The notes under the pieces: generated by a model | What the model was told of the DNA's origin: nothing | The model's input: the letters and a program-made list of their open reading frames with translations, nothing else | Databases searched by the model: none | NCBI GenBank assembly: GCA_903875215.1 | Contig: CAIQVH010000029.1 | Coordinates: 1-64,000 of the forward strand | Source of the DNA: an uncultured Anaerolineae bacterium | GTDB taxonomy: Bacteria; Chloroflexota; Anaerolineae; Anaerolineales; Villigracilaceae | Direction of reading: 5' to 3' | DNA length: 64,000 bases | Position numbers and translations under genes: made by a program | Shown: in pieces, positions 50,141 to 60,080 of the stretch | Layout: each line of letters begins with the position of its first letter | Numbering within the stretch: position 1 is the stretch's first letter

Positions 50141-52357
50141 CTATATCTCGTCTTCAGAAAGGTCAGCTTCGCCAGTCTCATCACGATCAATCAACACGTC
50201 CCGTTCGCGCCCGCCGCCCTGTGAGGGCCCAACCACGCCCATTTCTTCGAGTTGATCGAGCAGGCGCGCGGCGCGCGGGTAGCCGATTTTTAATCGACGC
50301 TGAAGAAGGGAAGCGCTAGCGCGTTGGGATGAGCGCACAACCTGGATGGCCTGCTCCACGAGAGCGTCATCTCCGCCTTCTTCGGGTTCAGTCAGCAAAG
50401 TCTCCCAGGGAGCCGCATCCAGCGGGGCCGGGGCCATTTTCTGCCAGAAGGCGATGATGCGCTCAATTTCCTGATCGGTGACCAGAACACCCTGGGCGCG
50501 CAGGGGTGTGCCAGATTCGGGGTTCAGGAAGAGCATGTCACCGCGCCCGAGCAAAGTTTCCGCGCCGGGTGAATCAAGAATGACGCGACTATCAATCCCG
50601 GAGGCGACTGCGAAGGCCAGACGTCCGGGGAAATTGGCTTTGATCAGGCCAGTCACCACGTCGGTGCTGGGGCGCTGGGTGGCCACCACCAGGTGGATGC
50701 CAGTGGCGCGCGCCATCTGGGCCAGCCGGACCAGATTGTGTTCGGTCTGGTCGGGAGCTGACATCATCAGATCGGCGAGTTCGTCAATGATGACAACAAT
50801 GCGCGGAATGGGGTTCTTGCTTTTGCGGTTGTAGTTCGAAATGTCGCGAGCGTGAACGCCTTCGAGCAGGCGGTAGCGATGCTCCATTTCCACAACCAGC
50901 CAGCGCAGAACGCCAAGAATACGCTGCACATCTGTCTCGACTTTGCCGAGTAGATGCGGCAAGCCATTGAAGCGCAGCAGTTCGACCATTTTGGCGTCGA
51001 TCATCACCAGGCGCAAATCTTCCGGGGCATTGTTCATCGCCAGAGAAGCGGCCAGCGCGGCAATGCAGATGGATTTACCCGAGCCAGTCTGCCCGGCCAC
51101 CAGCAGGTGTGGCAAACGTGACAGGTCGGCCACAAGCGGCTGACCTGAAACGTCGCGCCCCAGGCCAACCGCCAGGGGTGCGCCAATTTTATTGAAGGCT
51201 TCCGAGCTGAGTAAGGGCCGCAGGCGCACGATCGTGGAGCGCTGGTTGGGGACTTCGATGCCGACATAAGAGCGCCCGGGCACCGGGGCTTCGATGCGCA
51301 AGCGTTCCGCCGATAGCGCCAGGGCCAGGTCTTTCTGCAGCGCAGCGATCTGCGCGACGCGCACTTTCATTAATTGGGCATCTTCCTCGACAGGTAACCC
51401 AGGTTTGCGGATAAACCCGGGTTGGACGGCAAATTGCGTCACGGTGGGCCCAATGCGGAACCCGACAACTTTGGCGGGGATGCCGAATTCGGAGAGAGTT
51501 TTTTCGATCAAACCGGCAGTCTGGTTGATATGGCGTTCATCAGGCCTGGCGGTTTGCTCGTCAAGGAGCAGGTTCAGGGGCGGGAGACGTTCGGCACGCG
51601 GCTGGGGTGCGACAGGTTTTTCGTCGTCTTTTTCGGTGACTTTGAAGTTTTTTCGGAATTCTGGAGGCAGGGGGACAGGTTTTTTTGCAGCCGGGACGGC
51701 AGAGACCTGGGGTGCAGATTCTGTTTCCATAACGGGATGCACGTGGGTGACCGCAGGCTCAGGCATGATTTGGGGGGGTGTTTCCCCGGAGATTTTCCAC
51801 AATTGCTTTTCGAGGGCGGTAATCAGGTCGAGACCGAAAGAAAGGGATATCAACAGAAGCAGGACGATAATGGGCGCACTCAGGAAGGTGTTGCCGAGCA
51901 TTGAGTTGAGGACGAGACCCAGAAATTCAGCCAGCGCCCAGCCAACGTAGCCGCCATCCAGGCCGCTTTCGGCATTTTCGATGGAAAGACCCCCCAGGAT
52001 GGCAAACAGGGCCAGCAAGGTAAAGGCAGCGATTTCGAGAGCAATGACCCGGCTCCAACGGATTTTCACACCACCGGCACGCTGACGCAATAAGAGAACA
52101 CCGGTCAGGCCGATAACGAGCACGACCAGGGCGCTGCCATATCCCAGCCCGCGCCGCAGGGTGCTCACCCAGGGGAGCAGCAGGCTGCCGCGGGTCAGGT
52201 TGAGAAGGCCGAGCAAAGTCATCAACGCCAGTGCAATCAGGATAACCCCGCCGGCGTCGAAGAAAAAGCGGCCAAAGTGGGTTTGGGCGCGATCAAACCA
52301 CTCATACCAATCGGTTTGGGTGGGCTCTTCAACAGGTGTTGGTCGCTCGTGTGTCAT
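50141..52357 (-). CDS. FtsK/SpoIIIE DNA translocase
   Basis: 738 residues. Four to five N-terminal transmembrane helices (about 30-185) anchor it, then a Pro-rich linker. The RecA-like motor follows: Walker A AGQTGSGKS, Walker B RIVVIIDELADLMM and arginine-containing RLAQMARATGIHLVVATQRPS. A C-terminal winged-helix gamma domain (DALVEQAIQVV, ASLLQRRLKIGYPRAARLLDQLEEMGVVGP) reads polarity sequences. It pumps chromosome DNA through the division septum. It overlaps the S1-domain gene upstream by 4 bp if that gene starts at 52354's partner codon, i.e. the FtsK ATG overlaps the S1 stop. Confidence 0.96.
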   Translation of the reverse strand: MTHERPTPVEEPTQTDWYEWFDRAQTHFGRFFFDAGGVILIALALMTLLGLLNLTRGSLLLPWVSTLRRGLGYGSALVVLVIGLTGVLLLRQRAGGVKIRWSRVIALEIAAFTLLALFAILGGLSIENAESGLDGGYVGWALAEFLGLVLNSMLGNTFLSAPIIVLLLLISLSFGLDLITALEKQLWKISGETPPQIMPEPAVTHVHPVMETESAPQVSAVPAAKKPVPLPPEFRKNFKVTEKDDEKPVAPQPRAERLPPLNLLLDEQTARPDERHINQTAGLIEKTLSEFGIPAKVVGFRIGPTVTQFAVQPGFIRKPGLPVEEDAQLMKVRVAQIAALQKDLALALSAERLRIEAPVPGRSYVGIEVPNQRSTIVRLRPLLSSEAFNKIGAPLAVGLGRDVSGQPLVADLSRLPHLLVAGQTGSGKSICIAALAASLAMNNAPEDLRLVMIDAKMVELLRFNGLPHLLGKVETDVQRILGVLRWLVVEMEHRYRLLEGVHARDISNYNRKSKNPIPRIVVIIDELADLMMSAPDQTEHNLVRLAQMARATGIHLVVATQRPSTDVVTGLIKANFPGRLAFAVASGIDSRVILDSPGAETLLGRGDMLFLNPESGTPLRAQGVLVTDQEIERIIAFWQKMAPAPLDAAPWETLLTEPEEGGDDALVEQAIQVVRSSQRASASLLQRRLKIGYPRAARLLDQLEEMGVVGPSQGGGRERDVLIDRDETGEADLSEDEI

Positions 52358-53364
52358 TCGGGTGAGTTTCCATCCAATTTCAAACTGAGTCCCAATCGCT
52401 GTCGATTGGGGTCGACGTGCAGGATGCGAACATGGATTTGCTGACCTTCAACAAACAGGTCGCGTACGGAGGCGGTTCCAGCGGGCATTTCAGAAATATG
52501 CACCAGGCCTTCCAGGCCTTCTTCGAGACGGGCAAAAACCCCATAGGAAACTACGCTGGTGATAGTGGCCGGTACAATATCATTTACGGAAAAACGCTGG
52601 TGAATGTTTTCCCACGGATTGTACAACAGGCGCTTTAAGCTTAGTGCGATGCGACAGCGCTCAGGGAGGATGTCTATCACCTGAACCTGGAGGGTTTCAC
52701 CGAGATTGACGATGTGTGAAGGATGGATCACCCGTCCCCAGGAAAGCTCTGAGATGTGAATCAGGCCCTCCACCCCGCCCAGGTCGATAAAAACGCCAAA
52801 GTCTGTGATATTGGAGACTTCGCCGCTGATAATTTCGCCTGGCTGCAGGTTGGAAAACAGCTCGGCGCGGCGTCCGGCCCCGGCGCGGGCGGCGCGTTCG
52901 GAGAAAACGAATCGCCCTTCATCAACGACGCATTCAATGATCTTCAGAGCCAGCCGCCGGCCTACATAACCGGAGAGGAAGTTTTCGCGCTCAGAGTCGG
53001 TCTGGCAAGTCATATCTACCAGGTGAGAGTAGGGCACAAAACCATGGAGGTGCTCCCCTTCAACCAGCAGTCCGCCCCGGTTATAACCCGAAACGGACAG
53101 GGTGACGACCTGGTCCTGTTTGAAAACGGATTCAGCGTATGCTGCGTCAACTTCAGGGAGAGGGGCCGGGCTGGGGGATGAATCGGGATGGGGAACGGGG
53201 GCTGCCTTGGGCTGGGTTGCCACCGTTGGAGCAAGCTTCTGAACCGTGCGAGAGCGGTGACCGGATGAAAAATTTTCTTCATCTGCGAGAATGGATTTCC
53301 ACCATCCTTCCTCGTGGGTTTCGTCAGGCATTTCAGAAGATTTGGGTTTGATAGTGACTACCAT
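52354..53364 (-). CDS. protein with three S1 RNA-binding domains
   Basis: 336 residues from ATG 53364, which has GGGAGG 9 nt upstream; the ATG at 53373 directly abuts that site. After a disordered N-terminal 85 residues, three S1 folds follow: one with GYNRGGLLVEGEHLHGFVPYSHLV, one with VSNITDFGVFIDLGGVEGLIHISELSWG, and one with TSVVSYGVFARLEEGLEGLVHISEM. It resembles short ribosomal S1-like proteins (4 or more repeats are usual for S1) and likely binds mRNA in the cytoplasm. It is co-transcribed with FtsK. Confidence 0.92.
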   Translation of the reverse strand: MVVTIKPKSSEMPDETHEEGWWKSILADEENFSSGHRSRTVQKLAPTVATQPKAAPVPHPDSSPSPAPLPEVDAAYAESVFKQDQVVTLSVSGYNRGGLLVEGEHLHGFVPYSHLVDMTCQTDSERENFLSGYVGRRLALKIIECVVDEGRFVFSERAARAGAGRRAELFSNLQPGEIISGEVSNITDFGVFIDLGGVEGLIHISELSWGRVIHPSHIVNLGETLQVQVIDILPERCRIALSLKRLLYNPWENIHQRFSVNDIVPATITSVVSYGVFARLEEGLEGLVHISEMPAGTASVRDLFVEGQQIHVRILHVDPNRQRLGLSLKLDGNSPE

Positions 53365-53369
53365 TAATT

Positions 53370-55289
53370 TCATCCTCCCTCTGAGGAGTTGATTTGTGCT
53401 TCCATATCCAGGATGGTTTTTGCCACCGTTTCGACAGCCACCCGCTGTTTACGATAAAGGTCGGCTTCAGACATGGCCAACCGGCTGGCTACTTCACGGA
53501 CTTTTCTGCCTTCGATAAATTTTAGATCGAGAATATTGTATAGCATCCATTCGGTGGTAAAGCGGCGCTCGCCTTCAGGGCGAATTTTGTCAACGGCTTT
53601 TTTCAGGATGGCGCGCAGGGCATTGGGCAGGTTGCCTTCATATTCCTCGCGTGCCACTTCCTGGACGATGCGCAGACCCATCAGAGGCGATTCGGTCAAT
53701 TTTGGGCCACCCCAGTAGTGGTTGAGCGCTTCGCGCACCCATTCAGCCATATCCGTGGTGGGTTGAATCTCTTCGGCGAGAGCCGAGGTGCTATCATAGC
53801 GCCCCATGGCGCGGATGCGCTGAATCATCTCGACCTGAGGTTCCAATTCTTCGAGAGAGCGGAATAAACGCTGCTGCAACTGGCGGTCTTCCAGGGCCAG
53901 AGCTGCGCGGTCGGCGAGACGCCAGAGTGCCTGGCGTTGATCCGCCTCCAGGGTCTGATTCGGCTGACGGGCCACGCCAAGCAGGCCGATGACCGGCATG
54001 GTTTCATCGAGATCCATGGCCGGGGTGCGGCGGGAGTGCAAAGGCAGGATCCAAAAATCATTCCATAAAAACTCGCTGCGTCCACTCTCTTCTTTGACGA
54101 TTTCCAGCGCCTGGGAGAGGTTGCCTTTTTCCAGGAAGGGCCGCCCGGCGGTAATCAACAGGGATAATTCCGGGCCATCCAGGGCTGCAATAAAGGCTGA
54201 TGCAGACTGCATATGGTCGCGTACTGCGGCCAGGATGGCTTCGATGAACTGGCGTAAGTCACCCTGGGTGAGCAGTCGTTCTTCAATATTCTGCAAAGCG
54301 CTGATCTCAGTCCGGTCACCGCCAAAGAACAGGGTTTTTTCGAAAAGCGGGGCAAAGATGGTAATGAAATGTTCGGTGAGCAGAACGGTAGCGACCATGG
54401 CTACCGGGACGAAAGCGTTGTAAATCAGCCCGAAATATTCTCCGCTGCGCCGAACAACTGTCAACACCGTCAGGGCGAGCGAGGCAGTCACCGGGCCACG
54501 CATGATCCACTTGAACAGACGCGTTTTGACAACCCGATCAGGCCAGGAGACGCCGAAAAAAGCGACCGCATAGGCCATAATGATGATCAAAGCCCCAACC
54601 GCGACGTTGATCAATGTAGCCAGGCTCCAAAAGATGCTTGGGTATTGGGCGGCAAAGGTGGAGCCAAATAAGAGGTAAGGGTAGGATCCCAGCGCTGGGG
54701 CGGTGGCTCCAGCCATGAGATAGAGCATGCGCCGGCGGCCGGAGCGGGTCAGCATGCGTCCGTAGGCCCGAATGAAATTTATCCCCGCAATGAGCATGAT
54801 GACCAGGTAGTAGACGGTGAATATCTCGGTCCAAAGGGTGCGGCTGAGGTGGGAGGCGGGAGTGGCGGTGATGACCAGAGGGCCAACCAGCTTCCCCAGC
54901 GCCAGAGCCACCAGGAATCCGCTCGAAATCAGGTACACCAGGCGCACAGCAATGCGCCTGCGCCCGTGCGAGGGGCGGCCAGCAGTAACAAGCAGAGCAT
55001 CTGAAAGGTGAAGGTAGGAGGCTGGCAGGAATACCAATCCCAGCCACTGCAGGCGCAGGAATAGCTCCATGAGAGCCGGATCGGTCACCGTGCTTTGAAT
55101 GGCTTCAGAAGTGAAAATCACCACCACCGACACCATGATCACGGCAAAGGAGCGCGCCACCCGGTCGCTCAGATTAAAAGTCAGGGCATAGATAAGCAAA
55201 GAAAAGGCGGTAATCGCAATTCCCGCCGTCAGGATCTGATTGAATATTTTTATCCCCGCGAGAAAGCTATCCAGCCAACCACTAAACAT
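53370..55289 (-). CDS. 7TM-type membrane regulator with GAF-like and helix-turn-helix C-terminus
   Basis: 639 residues from ATG 55289 (GGGAAGG 5 nt upstream). The first 280 residues hold about seven to eight helices of the 7TM sensor type (LQWLGLVFLPASYLHLSDALL). A GAF-like region spans about 330-480, then a helical linker. Near the C-terminus, EWMLYNILDLKFIEGRKVREVASRLAMSEADLYRKQ reads as a helix-turn-helix of the sigma-4/response-regulator kind. No kinase or ATPase motif is present. The stop overlaps the alternative ATG of the S1 gene. A membrane-bound transcription regulator is a possibility, not proven. Confidence 0.7.
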   Translation of the reverse strand: MFSGWLDSFLAGIKIFNQILTAGIAITAFSLLIYALTFNLSDRVARSFAVIMVSVVVIFTSEAIQSTVTDPALMELFLRLQWLGLVFLPASYLHLSDALLVTAGRPSHGRRRIAVRLVYLISSGFLVALALGKLVGPLVITATPASHLSRTLWTEIFTVYYLVIMLIAGINFIRAYGRMLTRSGRRRMLYLMAGATAPALGSYPYLLFGSTFAAQYPSIFWSLATLINVAVGALIIIMAYAVAFFGVSWPDRVVKTRLFKWIMRGPVTASLALTVLTVVRRSGEYFGLIYNAFVPVAMVATVLLTEHFITIFAPLFEKTLFFGGDRTEISALQNIEERLLTQGDLRQFIEAILAAVRDHMQSASAFIAALDGPELSLLITAGRPFLEKGNLSQALEIVKEESGRSEFLWNDFWILPLHSRRTPAMDLDETMPVIGLLGVARQPNQTLEADQRQALWRLADRAALALEDRQLQQRLFRSLEELEPQVEMIQRIRAMGRYDSTSALAEEIQPTTDMAEWVREALNHYWGGPKLTESPLMGLRIVQEVAREEYEGNLPNALRAILKKAVDKIRPEGERRFTTEWMLYNILDLKFIEGRKVREVASRLAMSEADLYRKQRVAVETVAKTILDMEAQINSSEGG

Positions 55290-55314
55290 TGCAACCTTCC
55301 CAATAATGGTGGTG

Positions 55315-55848
55315 CTACAGTGAACGGGCAAAAAATAAGGCTACATCCCTGGTGGAATAATATTGGTCATTATACCCGCAGAATTCAAATCCAAGTTTTT
55401 GTACCATGCGAATGGCGGGTGCATTTTTTGATTGGGCTTCTACGATGACCCGCCGCAAGCCGCGTTGAATTCCCCAAGCTTCCACGGCAGCAATCAGTTT
55501 GCGGGCCAAGCCCTGGCGGCGCAGTGGTCGTCCAACGACCACATCGGTAATCCAGACGGCGTGTGGAACGAAGTGTTCGGTATAGCGAATATAGGCAACC
55601 GCTTCCATGCCGATCATGGCGCTGAACATCGGGCGCAGATGCCATGTGTCGGGCAGTTCCCTGGCCGGGCGTGGATGTTCCAGGCGGATGGTGCGCGGCA
55701 GGCGCACTTCGCGCAGCAAGACATCCACCTGGCCGGGATCGCGGCGCAAATCCAGTTGCCAGACATAGTCCGTCTCGAGCGAATGATCGAGAACGGAGAG
55801 TCTGGCCAGGTCGGTGGATACGGTGTTTCGAATCTCGAATTCAGACAT
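55315..55848 (-). CDS. GNAT-family N-acetyltransferase
   Basis: 177 residues from ATG 55848; the frame continuing to 56067 overlaps the neighbouring gene. The acetyl-CoA loop is GRPLRRQGLARKLIAAVEAW, with the C-terminal APAIRMVQKLGFEFCGYND strand typical for RimI-like GNATs. Substrate unknown. It starts 5 bp after the stop of the membrane protein gene. Confidence 0.88.
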   Translation of the reverse strand: MSEFEIRNTVSTDLARLSVLDHSLETDYVWQLDLRRDPGQVDVLLREVRLPRTIRLEHPRPARELPDTWHLRPMFSAMIGMEAVAYIRYTEHFVPHAVWITDVVVGRPLRRQGLARKLIAAVEAWGIQRGLRRVIVEAQSKNAPAIRMVQKLGFEFCGYNDQYYSTRDVALFFARSL

Positions 55849-55852
55849 AGGA

Positions 55853-56536
55853 TTAAGGTGGAGGCAGGATGTGAACGGGAATGATGCAGGGCGGCAGCAC
55901 GGTGCCGACATTGTCAGTGACCAGCAGGCGCAACTGGTAATCACCAGAGATGATTTCGGAGGTATCCCATGCGCCCAGCTGGTCATCTTGAACAATTTTA
56001 TCAACCGCGGCAATGGTTGACCATTGATCACTGCCCTGGGGGGCATATTCATATTTATAGAAGCCAAAATTCGGGATATTCACCGTGCCTTGAAGGGTGA
56101 TGACTGCCCGAACTTCTTCGCCTGGATAAGGCGATGTTATCATCAGCTGTCCGGGCAGGCAACCCACGCTGCCGGGTGGAGGTGCCACCGTGGCAGTTTC
56201 ACCCGGCAGCGCGGTGTTGGCAGGCTGTTCCAGCACAGCGGCCGTACTGAGTTGCACCGTCGGTGTGAAGAGGAAGGAGGTGGCTGGCAGAAAAGGAACC
56301 ACAAATGTGACCAGGCAAAATTGCGATAGAGCAATCAGCACGAACATGATCAGGAAAGCACTGGAAACACGCAGTTTTTGAAAAGTGAGTTCTTTTTCGA
56401 GGCCGAAGACCGCCTGGCGCCACTCGGATATGGCCTTTACAAGCAATCGCAAAGAAAAAACCGCCCCAATCCCCAGGATCAGGTAAATGATTTTTTCATA
56501 TTCCACGAAAAAGCGAAAAAGGGCAATCAACGACAC
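55853..56536 (-). CDS. membrane-anchored extracytoplasmic protein, unknown function
   Basis: 227 residues from GTG 56536. Two transmembrane helices (about 15-36 and 57-83) flank a short charged loop. The rest is a Thr/Pro spacer and a domain of about 100 residues with Cys125 and a late Cys, in an Ig-like pattern (ITSPYPGEEVRAVITLQGTV, SGDYQLRLLVTDNVG). It may bind a ligand outside the cell. It lies 9 bp after the PNP gene stop. Confidence 0.6.
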   Translation of the reverse strand: MSLIALFRFFVEYEKIIYLILGIGAVFSLRLLVKAISEWRQAVFGLEKELTFQKLRVSSAFLIMFVLIALSQFCLVTFVVPFLPATSFLFTPTVQLSTAAVLEQPANTALPGETATVAPPPGSVGCLPGQLMITSPYPGEEVRAVITLQGTVNIPNFGFYKYEYAPQGSDQWSTIAAVDKIVQDDQLGAWDTSEIISGDYQLRLLVTDNVGTVLPPCIIPVHILPPP

Positions 56537-56545
56537 TGGCCTGCG

Positions 56546-57388
56546 TTAAATTTGCTGCAAAACGCCGCGCAGAATGGCTTCCAGTTTGGGTACCATGACC
56601 TGGCCCGCTTCGAGAACTTCTTCGTGCGAGGTAGTCGTATTGCCATCCAGGTTGGCCTTGTTGCTGATACCGGAAATCCCCAGTACGCGCGTCCCGCCAT
56701 GCCGGGCCACAATCACTTCTGGAACCGTCGACATACCGACCGCATCCGAACCAACCGCGCGCAGGAAGCGCAGATCGGCCGGGCCTTCAAAGGAAGGGCC
56801 GCTTAAGCCGACGTAAACACCTTCGTGAAGCAGAATACCGTTGGCACGGGCTGCTTTGCGAGCCAGATCAGAAAGCTGGCGGTCATAAGACTGGCTCATA
56901 TCGGGGAAGCGTACGCCAAATTCATCAATATTGGGGCCAATCAGCGGGTTGTAGCCCATCATACCGATCAAGTTCAGATTATCCGTTATGAGCATCAGGT
57001 CGCCGGGCGCATACGCGGGATTGATAGCCCCGGCAGCATTGGTGACAACCAGAATCTCCACACCCAGACGCTGCATGACACGCACCGGAAACGTAACCTG
57101 CGACATCGAGTAGCCTTCGTAAAAATGGATGCGCCCCTGCATGACCAGGACCGGCTGGTTTTCCAGCGATCCAATGACCAGGCGGCCAGCATGCCCCCAA
57201 ACGGTGGACTGCGGCCAGTGCGGCAGCTCGGCGTAGGGAATCACGTCAGCAGGCTGAATCGAATCGGCCAGGCCACCCAGGCCCGAGCCGAGAATTAACC
57301 CCACCCGTGGCTGGTATTTTGTGCGCCGCCGAATCGCCTCGGCGGCATCCTCCATCTGTTCCAAAGTCATAAAAGGCTCATTATTCAT
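56546..57388 (-). CDS. purine nucleoside phosphorylase
   Basis: 280 residues, typical of trimeric (PNP-II) enzymes. Motifs: LILGSGLGGLADSI, MQGRIHFYEGYSMSQVTFPVRVM (phosphate and ribose site), VTNAAGAINPAYAPGD and GVYVGLSGPSFEGPADLRFLR. The base-binding Glu and Asn near NKANLDG are present. It cleaves inosine or guanosine with phosphate. ATG 57388 is used, with an ATG at 57370 as alternative. TATAAT on the minus strand at 57435-57440 may be its -10. Confidence 0.95.
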   Translation of the reverse strand: MNNEPFMTLEQMEDAAEAIRRRTKYQPRVGLILGSGLGGLADSIQPADVIPYAELPHWPQSTVWGHAGRLVIGSLENQPVLVMQGRIHFYEGYSMSQVTFPVRVMQRLGVEILVVTNAAGAINPAYAPGDLMLITDNLNLIGMMGYNPLIGPNIDEFGVRFPDMSQSYDRQLSDLARKAARANGILLHEGVYVGLSGPSFEGPADLRFLRAVGSDAVGMSTVPEVIVARHGGTRVLGISGISNKANLDGNTTTSHEEVLEAGQVMVPKLEAILRGVLQQI

Positions 57389-57483
57389 TTCACACCGCTC
57401 ATCAGGTTGATTGCCAGGGAAAACTGGCCTAAAAATTATACTCGATACCCGTGAAGAATTACACAGGTTGAAGAAGACAGGAC

Positions 57484-58527
57484 TTACCCACCCTGGGTCA
57501 GGACAACCCTGAAAGCCTGCAGAGTCTGTTCCACCGCAGAGTCGTCAATCCAGTAATGCGTCACCAAGCGGAAACGGCGCGCACCGGTGGCGTGGACAAG
57601 AATGCCATGCTCCTGCATGAGGCTCTCAATCTGCCCGACGGTCAGCCGGATGGATTCATCCAGGTCGAAGAAAATCATATTGGTGGGCGGCAAACCATCC
57701 AGCCGGAGACCGGGAATTTCGCTCAGCCCTTCAGCCAGAGTCCGCGCCCGGGTATGATCCTCGGCCAGGCGTTCGATCATACTCTCCAGCGCGACAATCC
57801 CCGCCGCAGCCAGGATCCCCGCCTGACGCATTCCACCGCCCAAATGTTTGCGGATGTGCCGTGCCCGGTTAATAAAAGCCTGCGACCCGCACAGAACCGA
57901 CCCGACTGGAGCGCACAGCCCTTTCGACAGGCAGAATGTGACCGAATCGACCGGCCCGGTCAACTCACGCGCCTCCAGCTTCTGGGCAACCGCGGCATTG
58001 AACAGTCGCGCCCCATCCATGTGAACCGAAAGCCCATGGGCATGGGCGAAATCTCCCAGAGCACGCAGATAATCCGGGCTCTGGAAGGTACCGCCACAGC
58101 GGTTGTGTGTGTTCTCGACCGAGATCAGGCGCGTGGCGGGCTGGTGAACATCCTCGGGGCGAATCAGGGCTTCAATCTCATCCAATGCCAGTGAGCCATC
58201 CGGCTGTTCGTTCAGCTGCCGCGAATGGACACCGCCCAAATACGAGATCCCGCCGCCTTCATAAAGAACGGTATGGGCCCGTGCGCCAAGAATGGCTTCC
58301 TCGCCGCGCCCGCAGTGAACGAGAATGGCTATAACGTTGCCCATCGTACCCGATGGCACAAAAAGCCCGGCTTCCTTGCCAACCTTGGCGGCAGCCAGTT
58401 CCTGCAAACGGTTGACAGTCGGGTCGTCACCAAACACATCGTCGCCGACAGGCGCGCTGGCCATTGCGGCGCGCATCTCGGGTGTGGGCTGGGTGACGGT
58501 ATCGGAACGCAGATCAATCAAAGTCAT
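57484..58527 (-). CDS. low-specificity L-threonine aldolase
   Basis: 347 residues with AGGAGTT upstream. PLP enzyme cutting threonine into glycine and acetaldehyde. It begins [20 protein letters not shown], has [12 protein letters not shown], and the lysine segment [17 protein letters not shown] supplies the PLP lysine. The [13 protein letters not shown] motif gives the PLP aspartate. Length is typical. It lies 24 bp after the RluD stop. Confidence 0.95.
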   Translation of the reverse strand: MTLIDLRSDTVTQPTPEMRAAMASAPVGDDVFGDDPTVNRLQELAAAKVGKEAGLFVPSGTMGNVIAILVHCGRGEEAILGARAHTVLYEGGGISYLGGVHSRQLNEQPDGSLALDEIEALIRPEDVHQPATRLISVENTHNRCGGTFQSPDYLRALGDFAHAHGLSVHMDGARLFNAAVAQKLEARELTGPVDSVTFCLSKGLCAPVGSVLCGSQAFINRARHIRKHLGGGMRQAGILAAAGIVALESMIERLAEDHTRARTLAEGLSEIPGLRLDGLPPTNMIFFDLDESIRLTVGQIESLMQEHGILVHATGARRFRLVTHYWIDDSAVEQTLQAFRVVLTQGG

Positions 58528-58551
58528 GGGTAACTCCTCTGGCAGGTTGGG

Positions 58552-59502
58552 TCAATGAGTACCGCGCCGCAAGTCCTCCAGTGCGGCTGAAAGAGCCGCC
58601 GGCAGAGGCGCTTCAAAAGTGCGCGGGGTATCTTCGCCGGGCAGGGTAATTTTCAACCGCCAGGCATGCAAAAAGTGGCGATCCAGATCCAGGGATGGTT
58701 TGCGCTGGCCGTAGACGATATCCGCGGCAACCGGGCAGCCCAGGAAGGCGCAGTGGACTCGGATCTGGTGAGTGCGCCCGGTCAGCGGGTGGAATTCAAG
58801 CAGTGTATGATGGGAGAATTTTTCCAGTGTGTGGTATTCGCTGACAGCCTCGCGGCCTTTTTCCAGCCTGACCACAGCCATTTTCTTGCGGTCATGCGCG
58901 TCGCGGCCTATCGGCGCTTCCACCCGGCCGGTGGGGGTCGGCGGGCTGCCATCCACCAGCGCCAGGTAAGTCTTCTCAACGTGCCGCTCCTTGAACTGCT
59001 CCACCAGCCAGCGTTGGGCGCGTTCATTTTTTGCCAACACAATCAGACCGCTGGTGTCCTTATCGAGACGGTGCACCACGCCGGGGCGCTCCTCGCCGCC
59101 AATCCCCTCGATCTCCGGGTCATGGCCCAACACTGCGTTGACCAGCGTCCCGCTGGCGTGGCCTGCCGCCGGATGCACCACCATCCCGGCCGGTTTGTTC
59201 ACCACCAGCAAATCAGTGTTTTCAAAAATTACCTCAAGCGGAATTTGCTCGGCGATTAAACCAACAGGCTGCGCCGGGGGGATGCGCAGCCTGATCTGTT
59301 CGCCGCCTTCCAGCCTGACGCCGCCCTTTTTGGCCGGGCGGCCGTTCACTTCTGCGCAGCCCGATTCGATCAGACCCTGCAGGCGCGCACGTGAAAACTC
59401 GGGCAGACATGCCGTCAGAAATTTATCGAGGCGCTCCGGCTCTACGCCCTCAAACTGGAAGAATTCGACCCGCTCACTCACTCGCGCCGGCTCCTGCTTC
59501 AT
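58552..59502 (-). CDS. RluA/RluD-family pseudouridine synthase
   Basis: 316 residues from ATG 59502, overlapping the lspA end by 29 bp; a GTG at 59481 would reduce that to 8 bp. An N-terminal S4 domain ([33 protein letters not shown]) precedes the catalytic domain with [16 protein letters not shown], holding the essential Asp. It isomerises uridines in 23S rRNA. The exact site specificity (RluD versus RluC) is not decided here. Confidence 0.93.
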   Translation of the reverse strand: MKQEPARVSERVEFFQFEGVEPERLDKFLTACLPEFSRARLQGLIESGCAEVNGRPAKKGGVRLEGGEQIRLRIPPAQPVGLIAEQIPLEVIFENTDLLVVNKPAGMVVHPAAGHASGTLVNAVLGHDPEIEGIGGEERPGVVHRLDKDTSGLIVLAKNERAQRWLVEQFKERHVEKTYLALVDGSPPTPTGRVEAPIGRDAHDRKKMAVVRLEKGREAVSEYHTLEKFSHHTLLEFHPLTGRTHQIRVHCAFLGCPVAADIVYGQRKPSLDLDRHFLHAWRLKITLPGEDTPRTFEAPLPAALSAALEDLRRGTH

Positions 59503-60034
59503 CGCCTTCGCCAGGCTCGCCGGCAGGAGGATTGCCAGCCTGTGCCTGGCGTCTTTTTTCCTGCAATTCCTTGATCCACACCCCGGCCAGCAAGATAATG
59601 ACGCCGACCGTGATACTGGCATCCGCCACGTTAAAAACCGGGAATTCACCCACCGAAATAAAGTCAGTCACCCGCCCATCGAACAAGATGCGGTCGACGA
59701 CATTGCCCAGCGCTCCGCCGAGCTGCATACCCATCGTCAGCTTCAGCCACCATTCGGCTTCTTCCACCTGCGGATAAAAATAAATAATCAGCCCGGCCAC
59801 CACAAAAGCCAGGATGGTAAAGACCCAGCTGTGACCCTGAAACGTGCCAAAAGCTGCGCCGGTATTATGCCAGTTGATGATGCGCGCATATTCAAAGACC
59901 CATTCCCAGCCATCGGGAACCCAGGTGCCGCCAAGCGGCAGGTTCTGGCGCACCAATGACTTGGTCAACTGGTCGAGCGCGATGACCAGACCGGCCACGC
60001 CGAATAAGAATGCGTAATTGCGAAGTTGTTTCAA
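59474..60034 (-). CDS. lspA: lipoprotein signal peptidase (signal peptidase II)
   Basis: 186 residues from TTG 60034: GGAGG sits 4-5 nt upstream, so this rare start is preferred to the upstream frame. The four transmembrane helices and both aspartates are present in GALGNVVDRI and FNVADASITVGV. It cuts the signal peptide of diacylglyceryl-prolipoproteins after lgt has acted. The last 25 residues are a Gly/Glu/Ala-rich tail. Downstream RluD overlaps its end. Confidence 0.94.
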   Translation of the reverse strand: MKQLRNYAFLFGVAGLVIALDQLTKSLVRQNLPLGGTWVPDGWEWVFEYARIINWHNTGAAFGTFQGHSWVFTILAFVVAGLIIYFYPQVEEAEWWLKLTMGMQLGGALGNVVDRILFDGRVTDFISVGEFPVFNVADASITVGVIILLAGVWIKELQEKRRQAQAGNPPAGEPGEGDEAGAGASE

Positions 60035-60080
60035 ACGTCCTCCAGAATAAAAAAGTGAGGGAATTGTACCAGTGAAGCGG

